Assembly: GCA_964346545.1 (NCBI GenBank)
Contig: CAYFVR010000226.1
Location: forward strand, 1-7,985
From: CAYFVR01 sp964346545
Lineage (GTDB): Bacteria; Desulfobacterota; Desulfobacteria; Desulfobacterales; Desulfococcaceae
Length of the DNA stretch: 7,985 nt
Direction: 5' to 3'
Shown: piece after piece, positions 1-6,915 of the stretch
How positions within the stretch are numbered: the first letter of the stretch is position 1
How the letters are laid out: the number at the start of each line of letters is the position of its first letter
Translations under genes and position numbers: made by a program
Notes under the pieces: model-generated
What the model was told of the DNA's origin: nothing
Database searches by the model: none
Seen by the model: only the letters and a program-made list of their open reading frames with translations

Positions 1-60
1 TGTTGGGTTACGCTTCGCCAACCCAACCTACCTCTCTGCAACCTCAAGGGCGCCCCTACG
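1..60. repeat. REP-like hairpin and adjacent GC palindrome
   Basis: An 8-bp perfect inverted repeat, GTTGGGTT (2-9) and AACCCAAC (20-27), encloses a 10-nt loop containing CGCTTCG. It is followed by an 8-nt palindrome, GGGCGCCC (48-55), in the context AGGGCGCCCCTACG. From memory, both words resemble short dispersed intergenic repeats seen in many proteobacterial and cyanobacterial genomes. Only one copy of each lies in this window, so dispersal cannot be shown here. The element is downstream of the last gene of the operon and may be cut by the window edge. No coding role is visible. Confidence 0.55.
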
Positions 61-87
61 CAACCCCGGCTACATCTCCGGAACCGC

Positions 88-108
88 AGGGGCATCCCAA
101 CCGCCCCT
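88..108 (-). terminator. weak hairpin at the operon end
   Basis: On the minus strand, AGGGGC (108-103) and GCCCCT (93-88) can form a 6-bp stem with a 9-nt loop directly after the last receiver gene, touching the first base of its stop codon. There is no following run of T, so it is not a typical intrinsic terminator. It may serve as a 3' end stabiliser or belong to the neighbouring repeat region. Transcription may end further down at the 2-27 hairpin or by Rho. Confidence 0.25.
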
Positions 109-536
109 TAAATCCCGTACCGGCGGATGATGTCGGTGATCTTCTCTTCGTTCATCTTTTCCACGATGAGCATCTTTTTGTGCTTGGCCTTGTGGATTTT
201 TTCGCTCAGGGCCTCCAGGTCGGCCGGCTTTTCCACGAAATCCATGGCCCCGTGCTTGATGGCCTCCACCGCCTTTTCCACGTTGCCGTGACCGGTGAGA
301 AGGATGACCTGAATTTCCGGCCGCTTCTCCTTGATCTGCTTCAGGGCCTCCAGCCCGTCCATGCCGGGCATTTTGAGGTCCAGAATGACCGCGTCGTACA
401 TGTCTTCGCCCAGCCGTTTCAGGGCGGCGTCGGCGGAATCCGAGGTGGTGACTTCCATTCCGCGGCCTTCCAGCCGTTCCTGCATGACTTCCAGAAAATC
501 CTGTTCGTCGTCGACCAGCAATACTTTTTCAGCCAT
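108..536 (-). CDS. stand-alone receiver domain response regulator with helical tail
   Basis: This is a 142-residue protein made of one CheY-like receiver domain (about residues 4-118) and no DNA-binding or enzymatic output domain. The acidic pocket is D9, D10 and E11, the predicted phospho-acceptor is D53 in the ILDLKMPGMDG segment, the switch threonine is T81 (LLTGHG), and the conserved lysine is K103 (EKP). All residues needed for phosphorylation are present. Residues about 115-142 form a charged, lysine-rich helical extension beyond a normal receiver (about 120 residues), which could be a docking or dimerisation segment. The ATG start has a strong purine-rich ribosome site (AGGAAGGGAG) close upstream. 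It is the last gene of the operon, 31 nt after the HPt-like gene, and is the likely final or alternative acceptor of a phosphorelay. Its receiver is closest by eye to the one in the kinase-like fusion gene. Confidence 0.93.
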   Translation of the reverse strand: MAEKVLLVDDEQDFLEVMQERLEGRGMEVTTSDSADAALKRLGEDMYDAVILDLKMPGMDGLEALKQIKEKRPEIQVILLTGHGNVEKAVEAIKHGAMDFVEKPADLEALSEKIHKAKHKKMLIVEKMNEEKITDIIRRYGI

Positions 537-567
537 GGTATGCTCCCTTCCTGGGAAAATATTCTCG

Positions 568-1257
568 TCAGGCGGCCGATGCGCCGATCGCCGCGTTGAA
601 ATCGGCCCGTTTTTTGGGCAGTGAGAGGGTAAGCGGACTTCCCGCCTCGGCCGGAACCGTCGCTTCCGCGCCGAGGGCCGCCAGGAGCGAGGCGGTCGGG
701 TCCCTTTCCAGCAATTCTCGCCAAGTTTCCGGGGCCGCGTCGGCGTGCAGCAACACGCGAACCGATTCCGGCCCCGCCTCGGTGCGGATGGCGATCTCGG
801 TCTCCCGCAGCCCGGCCGCCATCAGGCCGTCCAGGCAGCTCCAGATCAGGTTCATGAGCAAAAACGGCGAGGTTTCGGCACGAGCGGGCCCCTCCGGCGG
901 GGGGGCGTCGAGGGCGATGTTCCGGCTTCGGGCCAGCCGCCGGGCCAGGGCTGCGGACAGCAGGGGAATTTCCGCCACGTCGGCGTCCAGCCAGAGGGCG
1001 TCCGCGCTGTGGGCGAACCGGTTCATGGTCCGGATGATGTCGTCGGCCATGGAAATCTGGGTTTTGACGTTTTTCGCCAGCCGCTTCAGCCGATCCGGGT
1101 CCAGCGGCCTCCCTCGCTCCGCCATGCCCAGAAAGTCCTCCAGCAGGCCGGCCTGTTCGTTGATGACGGCCATGCGGTTTTTGATTTCGTGGGAGACCGA
1201 GGCGGTCATCTCCCCGAAAAACCGCAGGCCGATGTGGATGGGCAATTGCGTGGTCAT
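568..1257 (-). CDS. degenerate histidine kinase / putative HPt-like phosphotransferase
   Basis: A 229-residue soluble protein with no membrane segment. Residues about 10-85 resemble a dimerisation and phospho-acceptor domain: the H-box SVSHEIKNRMAVINE places the acceptor at H23, followed by a long second helix ending near RTMNRFAHSAD. Residues about 125-215 look like a remnant catalytic domain. LLMNLIWSCLDGLM at 133-146 occupies the N-box position, but the metal-binding second Asn is Ser (S140), and no DxGxG, F-box or GxGxG glycine motif follows. It therefore probably cannot bind ATP or phosphorylate itself. A two-helix histidine donor with a decayed ATPase domain is the design of ChpT and Spo0B, so phosphotransfer between receivers is a reasonable role; a scaffold or phosphatase is possible too. 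ATG follows GGGAGG with 5-nt spacing. It starts 14 nt after one receiver gene and ends 31 nt before another, which fits a relay intermediate. Confidence 0.8.
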   Translation of the reverse strand: MTTQLPIHIGLRFFGEMTASVSHEIKNRMAVINEQAGLLEDFLGMAERGRPLDPDRLKRLAKNVKTQISMADDIIRTMNRFAHSADALWLDADVAEIPLLSAALARRLARSRNIALDAPPPEGPARAETSPFLLMNLIWSCLDGLMAAGLRETEIAIRTEAGPESVRVLLHADAAPETWRELLERDPTASLLAALGAEATVPAEAGSPLTLSLPKKRADFNAAIGASAA

Positions 1258-1271
1258 GGGGCGCCTCCCGT

Positions 1272-1634
1272 TCAGCCGTTGGATCGCACTTCCTGGATTT
1301 TGGCCAGCAGATATTCAAAGGGAATCGGCTTGAGCAGATAGCAGTCTTCGCCGGCTTCCCGGGTCGCCTCCCGGAACGATTGTTCGCAGCCGTGGCCGGT
1401 GAGGAAGATGAACCGGGTTTCCGGGCAGCTTTTCTGGATGGCCTTTTTCAAGTCGAGTCCGTTGATTCGGGGCATTTTCATGTCCAGCACGGCGATGTCG
1501 TAGCATTCGGTTTGCGCCCGGCCGATGGCGTCCTCCGGGGACGCGGACCAGTCCACGTCGATTCCGCGCATTTCCAGCCGCTCCGCAAGGGTGCTGACAA
1601 AATCCATTTCATCGTCGACCAGCAGCAATCTCAT
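1272..1634 (-). CDS. stand-alone receiver domain response regulator
   Basis: A 120-residue, single-domain CheY-like receiver. The acidic pocket is D7, D8 and E9, the phospho-acceptor is D51 (VLDMKMP), the switch threonine is T79 (FLTGHG) and the conserved lysine is K102 (LKP). The loop after the acceptor reads MPRING where the other two receivers of the operon have MPG-DG, so it may dock on a different partner. There is no output domain. An upstream ATG in the same frame (1697) would add 21 residues reading back into the kinase gene. I chose 1634 because the protein then begins immediately before the first strand (MRLLLVDDE) and its ATG overlaps the kinase stop codon as ATGA, with GGCGGGA just upstream. 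This overlap implies translational coupling to the sensor kinase and makes it the kinase's likely direct partner. Confidence 0.92.
   Translation of the reverse strand: MRLLLVDDEMDFVSTLAERLEMRGIDVDWSASPEDAIGRAQTECYDIAVLDMKMPRINGLDLKKAIQKSCPETRFIFLTGHGCEQSFREATREAGEDCYLLKPIPFEYLLAKIQEVRSNG
1631..1634 (-). other. ATGA stop-start overlap
   Basis: The TGA of the sensor kinase (1633-1631) overlaps the ATG of the receiver (1634-1632). A purine-rich GGCGGGA lies 6-12 nt upstream within the kinase's last codons. This arrangement supports coupled translation and fixes the receiver start. Confidence 0.85.
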
Positions 1635-3499
1635 CGTTGGTCCCGCCTTTTCGGTGTTGAGGAAAACCCGTATTCTTCGCCGGTTCCGGGTTTGCATTCC
1701 CGGTTTTTTTCCGTTTTCCCCCGTGTTTTTTCGGCTGGTTTCGCGCCAGGCCCTTCCACAGTTTCGGCTTCATCCGCCGGAGGCGTGAGACGCATGGGAA
1801 GGGTGATGGTGAAGGTGGTGCCCACGTCCACTTCGCTTTCCACGGAGATGGTTCCGCCCATGTCGGTGATCAGCCCGTAGGTGATGGAGAGCCCCAGGCC
1901 CGTGCCGCCCTTCCCGATTTTCGTGGAGAAAAAGGGCTCGAAGACCCGGTCCAGGTTTTCCGGCGGGATGCCCTCTCCGTCGTCGGAAATTCGGACTTCC
2001 AGGGTCTCTTCATCCTTGCGTTCGGCCGCGATGCCGATCTTGCCGCCCTCCGCCACCGTGCCGAAGGCGTTGGTGATCAGATTCAGAAAGACCTCCTGGA
2101 GCTGGCCCGGATCGCCCGGAAAGACCGGCACATCTTCGGACACGTCCACGGCGATCTCGATGGAGCGGTAATCCGCCTCCTTGCCCATGAAGCCCAGCAC
2201 CTCTTGGATCAGATTTTCCAGGTGGATGGGCGTGTTTTTCATCTCGTTGTGCCGGGCGAAGTTGAGCATCCGCCGGGTGATGCCGGCGCACCGCTGCACC
2301 GAGGAGAGAATGGTGTCGATGATGCCGGTCAGCTTGGGGTCCCGGTTGTACTTTTCCTGAAAGGTCAGCATGTCCTTGATCAGCCCGGCCTTTTCGCTGA
2401 TGATGGCCAGCGGATTGTTGATTTCGTGGGCCACGCCCGCCGACAGTCGGCCCAGGGAGGCCATTTTGTTGGAATACTCCAGGTTGTGAATCACGGCCAG
2501 CCGCCGCTGGTCCGCCAGATAGATTTGGTTGACCAGAAAAGTGATGCCCCCCAGAATCACCACCACGATGGTGACCATCGAAAACAGCAGGAATCCGGTC
2601 AGTTCGGCCCATCCTTCGTGCCAGGGCTTGGTGATCAGGTTTTTGTACTTGGTGATCAGCAGGATGAAGGGCGTTTCTGGAATGTAGGCGTAGGCGATGA
2701 TGAACTCCTGGTCCTCCTGGGTCTCGATCTCCTGCACTTCGCTGTGGGCGCTGTACTCCGGCACCGGCAAATCCACCGGTTCCAGCACCTCGCCGTGGTA
2801 CCGGGACGGAGACTGGAGAGTCCCTTCCCGGTTGATCAGAAATGCCTCGCCGTGGCCCTCCATTTCCATGCCGGAGAGCAGATAGTTGAACCGGTCGGTG
2901 TCCAGGGTGGCCCGCAACACGTAAAAGCCGCCGTCGGGCCGGTCGTGGCGGACCGCCAGCACCAGGTGGGGAATGTTCCGATACCCCTTGAACACGTCGC
3001 TGATGTAGATGCCCTGGTTGGACACCTCTTGAAACCAGTTGGCGCCCCGGTAATTTTTGCCGGTCAGCTCGAAGGGACCCACGTAGGCGATCTGTTGGCC
3101 GAAACCGTCGATGACGCCCAGATCCACGAAGCCGCCGAACCCTTTCTTGAGGTTTTCCAGTAGCGCGGAAAGATGCCCGGGATCGATGAGCCGGTCGTAG
3201 GGATCGTTGAGCACCAGGAATTCCAGGGCCGCCCGACGTTCTTCCAGAAAAAACGAAACGCTACGGCGCATGTTGGAGATCAGCCGCTTGGTCCGCAGAT
3301 GGGTTTCCGAGCGCATGGCCTCCCGGGAGACATGGAAGTCGATATAGGCCAGCACCAGCAGCGGGATCAGGGTCACGGCCATGGTGGTCAGCACCGTCAT
3401 CTTCCACATTTTGCGGAAGTTGAACATGGACTTGTGGCCGTTTGAGCCGGGCTCCAAATGGTCCCAAAATTTCGGTTTCAGATTGGAAAGCAGCGACAT
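1631..3499 (-). CDS. membrane sensor histidine kinase with periplasmic dCache-like domain
   Basis: A 622-residue two-pass membrane kinase. Transmembrane helices lie at about 34-54 and 299-323. The roughly 245 residues between them are periplasmic and look like a double Cache sensor (helical start about 55-100, then GANWFQEV and YISDVFKGY near 152-173). No HAMP or PAS domain is evident: a short coiled segment (about 324-345) leads straight into HisKA, with the H-box AGVAHEINNPLA and acceptor H358. The ATPase domain is intact: N-box around N473/N477, DDGEG (506-510), F-box EPFFSTK (521-527), and GKGGTGLGL (529-537). Residues 571-622 are a charged, probably disordered tail. ATG is preceded by GAAGAGGAAA. 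It starts 39 nt after the kinase-like fusion and overlaps the next receiver by 4 nt. It is the only complete kinase in the window, so it probably feeds all three receivers. The ligand is unknown; Cache domains usually bind small metabolites. Confidence 0.95.
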   Translation of the reverse strand: MSLLSNLKPKFWDHLEPGSNGHKSMFNFRKMWKMTVLTTMAVTLIPLLVLAYIDFHVSREAMRSETHLRTKRLISNMRRSVSFFLEERRAALEFLVLNDPYDRLIDPGHLSALLENLKKGFGGFVDLGVIDGFGQQIAYVGPFELTGKNYRGANWFQEVSNQGIYISDVFKGYRNIPHLVLAVRHDRPDGGFYVLRATLDTDRFNYLLSGMEMEGHGEAFLINREGTLQSPSRYHGEVLEPVDLPVPEYSAHSEVQEIETQEDQEFIIAYAYIPETPFILLITKYKNLITKPWHEGWAELTGFLLFSMVTIVVVILGGITFLVNQIYLADQRRLAVIHNLEYSNKMASLGRLSAGVAHEINNPLAIISEKAGLIKDMLTFQEKYNRDPKLTGIIDTILSSVQRCAGITRRMLNFARHNEMKNTPIHLENLIQEVLGFMGKEADYRSIEIAVDVSEDVPVFPGDPGQLQEVFLNLITNAFGTVAEGGKIGIAAERKDEETLEVRISDDGEGIPPENLDRVFEPFFSTKIGKGGTGLGLSITYGLITDMGGTISVESEVDVGTTFTITLPMRLTPPADEAETVEGPGAKPAEKTRGKTEKNRECKPGTGEEYGFSSTPKRRDQR

Positions 3500-3538
3500 G
3501 GCGTTTCCTCTTCCGAACAGAGTGCGGATTCCGGCCGA

Positions 3539-4759
3539 TTATTGGACGGCCCGGCTCTCCTGGATTTTGGCGTTGGCGGCCCGCAGGGTTTCGGTGAGCT
3601 GGTTGATGTCCACCGGCTTCTGAAGATAGGCGAAGGCGCCCAGGTCCATGCAGGTCTTTCGGTCGTCCTCGGAGCCGTGGCCGGTGAGGATGACCACCTC
3701 CACCTCGGGCCGGGTCTCCTTGACCTTGCGCAGCACCTCGATGCCGTCGATGCCGGGCATTTTGAGGTCCAGCAGCATCACCTCGGGCTCGTCCTCCCGC
3801 AGAATGTCCAGGGCCGATTCGCCGTCGTAGGCCACCGCCGAATTCATCTCCCGCATCATCAGCCGCTCGGAGAGCGTGTGGACGAATTCCCGCTCGTCGT
3901 CCACCAGCAGCAGTTTGGGCATTTCGAAATCGTATTTCCGGTAGATGTCGGCCTTGTGAAAGCCCTTCCCGATGCGCGTGTCCACGGATGTCACCCCTTC
4001 CACCCCTTCGGCGATGGACTTGAGTTCGTCCTCCAGCCGGTTGAGCATGAGCACGTTTTTGTGAATGGTGATGGTCACCGCGCCGTTCCGGGCGGTCACC
4101 TCCACGTTGTGGCCCTCCTTGGACACGGCCACCCCGACCCGGGCGGCCAGCACGAAATCCTCCGCCGCCTTTCGGGAGGCGTCGGTGGGACGGATCACCT
4201 CGTTGCGCAGGTTTTCCTCGATTTCGGACAAAATTTCATCTTTGCTCATTTTATCCGTCGGCGCCACGATGTCGTAGAGGGACGGCGCCCAGGGGTCACG
4301 GGATTTGTGGATCGCCTCCACCCAGGCCACCCGGTCCTCGTCCGCCTTGCGGATGCGGGCGTTGGCGTCCTTCTCCGACAGTCCTTCCTCCACGCCGGCC
4401 ACGGAGACGCGGAAGGCGTAATCGGCCGCCATGCAGACCCGCAGCACATGGGAGATGGTGGAGGGGATCAGGTGGCCGCAGAGGCCGTCCACGATCAGCT
4501 CTTCCCGGGAGAGGGTTTCGGCCATGGCCATCCGCAGCCAGGCGGTGGCCCGCTCTTTTTCGTGGGTGAATTTGTTGAAGACCGAGGTTTTGGCGGAAAG
4601 CGCCGAGGCCACTTTGTCTTCGTCCATGCCGGAAAGTCCGGCCGCCTTGGCCACGATATCTTCGTCCGTCAGCCGCCGGTAGCCGGTCCGTTCGGCCAGC
4701 TCCGCGACGATCGGTTCTTTTTTGCAAAATACGCTGCTGAAGATGGTTACCACGGACAT
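3539..4759 (-). CDS. cytidylate-kinase-like / BON-like / receiver fusion protein
   Basis: A 406-residue soluble protein with three parts. Residues about 1-190 resemble the cytidylate kinase-like family: first strand VVTIF, then ELAERTGY, TDEDIVAKAAGLSG, LIVDGLCGHL (88-97), and a lid-like segment with RIRKADEDR (135-143), DPWAPSLYDIV (155-165) and TDKMS. The P-loop, normally glycine-rich, reads SSVFCKKEP (8-16) with no glycine, so ATP binding is doubtful. Residues about 198-265 look like a BON domain (VEVTARNGAVTI, then IAEGVEGVTSVDTRIG). Residues 281-400 are a complete receiver: D287, D288 and E289, acceptor D331, T359 and K381. Having the receiver at the C-terminus is unusual. ATG follows AAGGAGA, which overlaps the transporter's TAA stop, 10 nt upstream. 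It sits between transporter and sensor kinase and may be the phosphorylation-controlled output of the pathway. Catalysis is not assured. The domain calls come from motif recognition; the BON part is the least certain. Confidence 0.85.
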   Translation of the reverse strand: MSVVTIFSSVFCKKEPIVAELAERTGYRRLTDEDIVAKAAGLSGMDEDKVASALSAKTSVFNKFTHEKERATAWLRMAMAETLSREELIVDGLCGHLIPSTISHVLRVCMAADYAFRVSVAGVEEGLSEKDANARIRKADEDRVAWVEAIHKSRDPWAPSLYDIVAPTDKMSKDEILSEIEENLRNEVIRPTDASRKAAEDFVLAARVGVAVSKEGHNVEVTARNGAVTITIHKNVLMLNRLEDELKSIAEGVEGVTSVDTRIGKGFHKADIYRKYDFEMPKLLLVDDEREFVHTLSERLMMREMNSAVAYDGESALDILREDEPEVMLLDLKMPGIDGIEVLRKVKETRPEVEVVILTGHGSEDDRKTCMDLGAFAYLQKPVDINQLTETLRAANAKIQESRAVQ

Positions 4760-4769
4760 GGTCGTCTCC

Positions 4770-6902
4770 TTAATTTCCCAGATCGTAAGTCAGTCGGCAG
4801 ACCGTCGTGAGCGGACAGTCGGTTTCCGCGCCGCCCAGGTGGGCGTCTCCATGCACCTCGCAGATGGCCCGCTCCATGGTCGGAAAAATGTGGTCCGTTC
4901 CAATTTTTTCCAGCAGGTGGGTCCGTTTCAGCAGGGCCATGACCGACTCGTTGACCCCGCTGAGCGAGATGTCCACCCCCGCGCTGCGAACCTGGTCGAT
5001 GAGCAGCGACAGGCTTTCCTCGCCGGATGCGTCCATGTCGCTGATGCCGTTGGCGGCGATGACGATGTGGCGCAGGTCTTTTTTCTTGAGCAGCCGGTCG
5101 TTGATTTCGTCCTCCAGGTAGCTGGCGTTGGCGAAAAACAGCGGGCCGTCAAAGCGGATGAGGTCCACGTGGCGGCATTCGGCCAGTTCGTGCTCCATGG
5201 AGCTGCGCAGGGCCTGGTCCTCCGTCCGGGAAAGGGAAACCACGGTGGGCCGCATGCTTTTGTACAGAAAAACCCCTAGGGAGAGCACGACGCCGACCAT
5301 GATGCCCTTGTCCAAATGGGGCGCGAATGCCAGGGTGCAGACGAAGGTGATGATGGAGATGGCGCCGTCGTACCATTGGGCGCGCCAAGCGTGGATGAAG
5401 CCCGACGCGTTGACCAGTCCGATGACCGCCATCATGATCACCGCCGCCAGCACCGCCTGTGGCAGATGGTACAACAAGGGCGTGAAAAACAACAGGACGA
5501 TCACCACCGCCAGCGAGGTGAAGACGCTGGACAGCCCGGTGACCGCGCCGGCCTGAAGGTTGACCGCCGACCGGGAAAAGGAGCCCGAGATGGGATAGCT
5601 TTTTCCCATGGAACCCAGGATGTTGGCGAGGCCCTGGCCCACCAGCTCCTGGTTGGGGTCCAGCCGCTGGCCGGTTTTGGCGGCCATGGCCTTGGCGATG
5701 GAGATGGCTTCCATGAAGCCCAGCAGGGAGATGATGATGGCGTAGGGCAGCAGCTGCAGAAACACTTTGAGGTTGAGATCGGGAACGGTGAAGCTGGGCA
5801 GCCCCTTGGGAATGGCGCCCACCACGTCGCCGCCGCCCACCATTCGCAGCGAGGCGGTGTCCAAGGGATTGTTTTTTACCGAAAGCCGCCAGGTTCGTCC
5901 CTCGTAGTCCCGCTCCGGATCTTTGGGAAAAAAGAGAAGATCGCCGTTGGGACCTTCCTCTGCGTAAAACAGGGTTTTTCGCAGTTCGGCCCGCTGCAGA
6001 TGGGCTTCGTGCTTGATTTGGTCGATGCGAGTGTTGATGACTGCGAGATCATGCTCCGCGTCCAGCACGGCGAAACGGTCGTTGCTTTGTTTGGCCGCGT
6101 CCAGCGCCTGGTTGATTTCGGTTCGTTGTTCGGCCAGCGCGGGAATGGCGGAGGCGGATGCGTTGAAATCTCCGATCAGCGACCGAACGTCCGGAGATTG
6201 AATTTGGGTGAGGTTTGCGGTTTCATCGTGCTGAAACCCGATGGTCCAGGAAAGGACGGTGGTGACCGCGACCGCCACGAGCACGTTGGGAATTTTGGGT
6301 GAAATCCGCCGCAGGCCGTACATGATGCCGAAGGCCAGTGCGCCCATAAAAAGGGTCGTCCAGTGGGTGTGGTGGGTCGCCGATTCCAACACCCGCAGGA
6401 TGGTTTCGTAATGGTGGGACGCCTTGTCCACATGGACCCCGAAGAGCTTGGAAAGCTGGGAGGTGGCGATGATGATGGCGGCGGCGTTGGTGAAGCCGTT
6501 GACCACCGGGTGGGAGAGGAAGTTCACCACCAGCCCCAAGCGCAGCAGGCCGAGGCCAAGCTGGAAAATCCCCACGCTTAGCGCCAGCACCACGGCGTAG
6601 GCGATGTAGCCCTCGCTGCCGGCCGCCGCCAGCGGCTCCAGCGAGGCCGAGGTCATCAGCGAGACCACGGCCACGGGTCCCGTCGCAAGCTGTCGGCTGG
6701 AGCCGAACAGCGCGGCGACCATGGGCGGCAAAAACGACGCGTACAACCCGTAGTAGGGCGGCAGCCCGGCCAGCTGGGCATAGGCCATGGACTGCGGAAT
6801 CAGGACCAGGGCCACCGTAAGGCCCGAGATGGCGTCGATCCTGAAACTTTCCAGGTTGTACTGCTTGAACCAGGCCAGAAATGGAAAGAATCGGGTGAAC
6901 AT
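4770..6902 (-). CDS. SulP family anion transporter with STAS domain
   Basis: A 710-residue inner-membrane transporter of the SulP/SLC26 family, which moves anions such as sulfate, bicarbonate or dicarboxylates; the substrate cannot be read from sequence. The N-terminal family signature is clear (LIPQSMAYAQLAGLPPYYGLYASF, about 34-57, then GSSRQLATGPVAVVSL), as are VGAIPKGLPSF (361-371) and GQGLANILGSMG with PISGSFSRSAVN (422-448). Several hydrophobic helices fill about 25-220 and 378-550. A cytosolic STAS domain occupies about 565-685, with DASG at 624-627 holding the family's regulatory Ser (S626). Between the helix ending near 221 and the IPKGLP motif is an extra, partly coiled-coil loop of roughly 130 residues (225-355), much longer than usual. 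The C-terminal tail contains Cys696 and Cys702. ATG has a CTGGAG ribosome site in the 13-nt gap after the TetR gene. Its place in a signalling operon suggests regulated uptake or sensing. Confidence 0.95.
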   Translation of the reverse strand: MFTRFFPFLAWFKQYNLESFRIDAISGLTVALVLIPQSMAYAQLAGLPPYYGLYASFLPPMVAALFGSSRQLATGPVAVVSLMTSASLEPLAAAGSEGYIAYAVVLALSVGIFQLGLGLLRLGLVVNFLSHPVVNGFTNAAAIIIATSQLSKLFGVHVDKASHHYETILRVLESATHHTHWTTLFMGALAFGIMYGLRRISPKIPNVLVAVAVTTVLSWTIGFQHDETANLTQIQSPDVRSLIGDFNASASAIPALAEQRTEINQALDAAKQSNDRFAVLDAEHDLAVINTRIDQIKHEAHLQRAELRKTLFYAEEGPNGDLLFFPKDPERDYEGRTWRLSVKNNPLDTASLRMVGGGDVVGAIPKGLPSFTVPDLNLKVFLQLLPYAIIISLLGFMEAISIAKAMAAKTGQRLDPNQELVGQGLANILGSMGKSYPISGSFSRSAVNLQAGAVTGLSSVFTSLAVVIVLLFFTPLLYHLPQAVLAAVIMMAVIGLVNASGFIHAWRAQWYDGAISIITFVCTLAFAPHLDKGIMVGVVLSLGVFLYKSMRPTVVSLSRTEDQALRSSMEHELAECRHVDLIRFDGPLFFANASYLEDEINDRLLKKKDLRHIVIAANGISDMDASGEESLSLLIDQVRSAGVDISLSGVNESVMALLKRTHLLEKIGTDHIFPTMERAICEVHGDAHLGGAETDCPLTTVCRLTYDLGN

Positions 6903-6915
6903 GAAAAGGCTCCAG

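Noticed and set aside
419..1318. 299-codon minus-strand frame overlapping the HPt-like and receiver genes
   Set aside because: It is an Arg/Gly/Pro-rich frame-shifted reading of the real genes; it bridges two well-supported coding regions in the wrong frame.
1635..1697. Upstream start adding 21 residues to the middle receiver
   Set aside because: The extension is basic and unlike a receiver, and it would overlap the kinase end by 67 nt. The ATGA overlap at 1634 with a receiver-perfect N-terminus is a better start.
2204..3163. 319-codon plus-strand open frame
   Set aside because: It is a shadow of the histidine kinase, with low-information His/Val/Gln-rich sequence and no motif.
3458..4810. 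450-codon open frame on the plus strand
   Set aside because: It is antisense to the kinase-like fusion gene, has a His/Gly/Val-rich composition with no domain pattern, and results from high GC codon bias. The minus-strand frame has clear domains.
5316..6302. 328-codon plus-strand open frame
   Set aside because: It is antisense to the SulP gene, composed of Gly/His/Asp-rich filler, with no recognisable domain.
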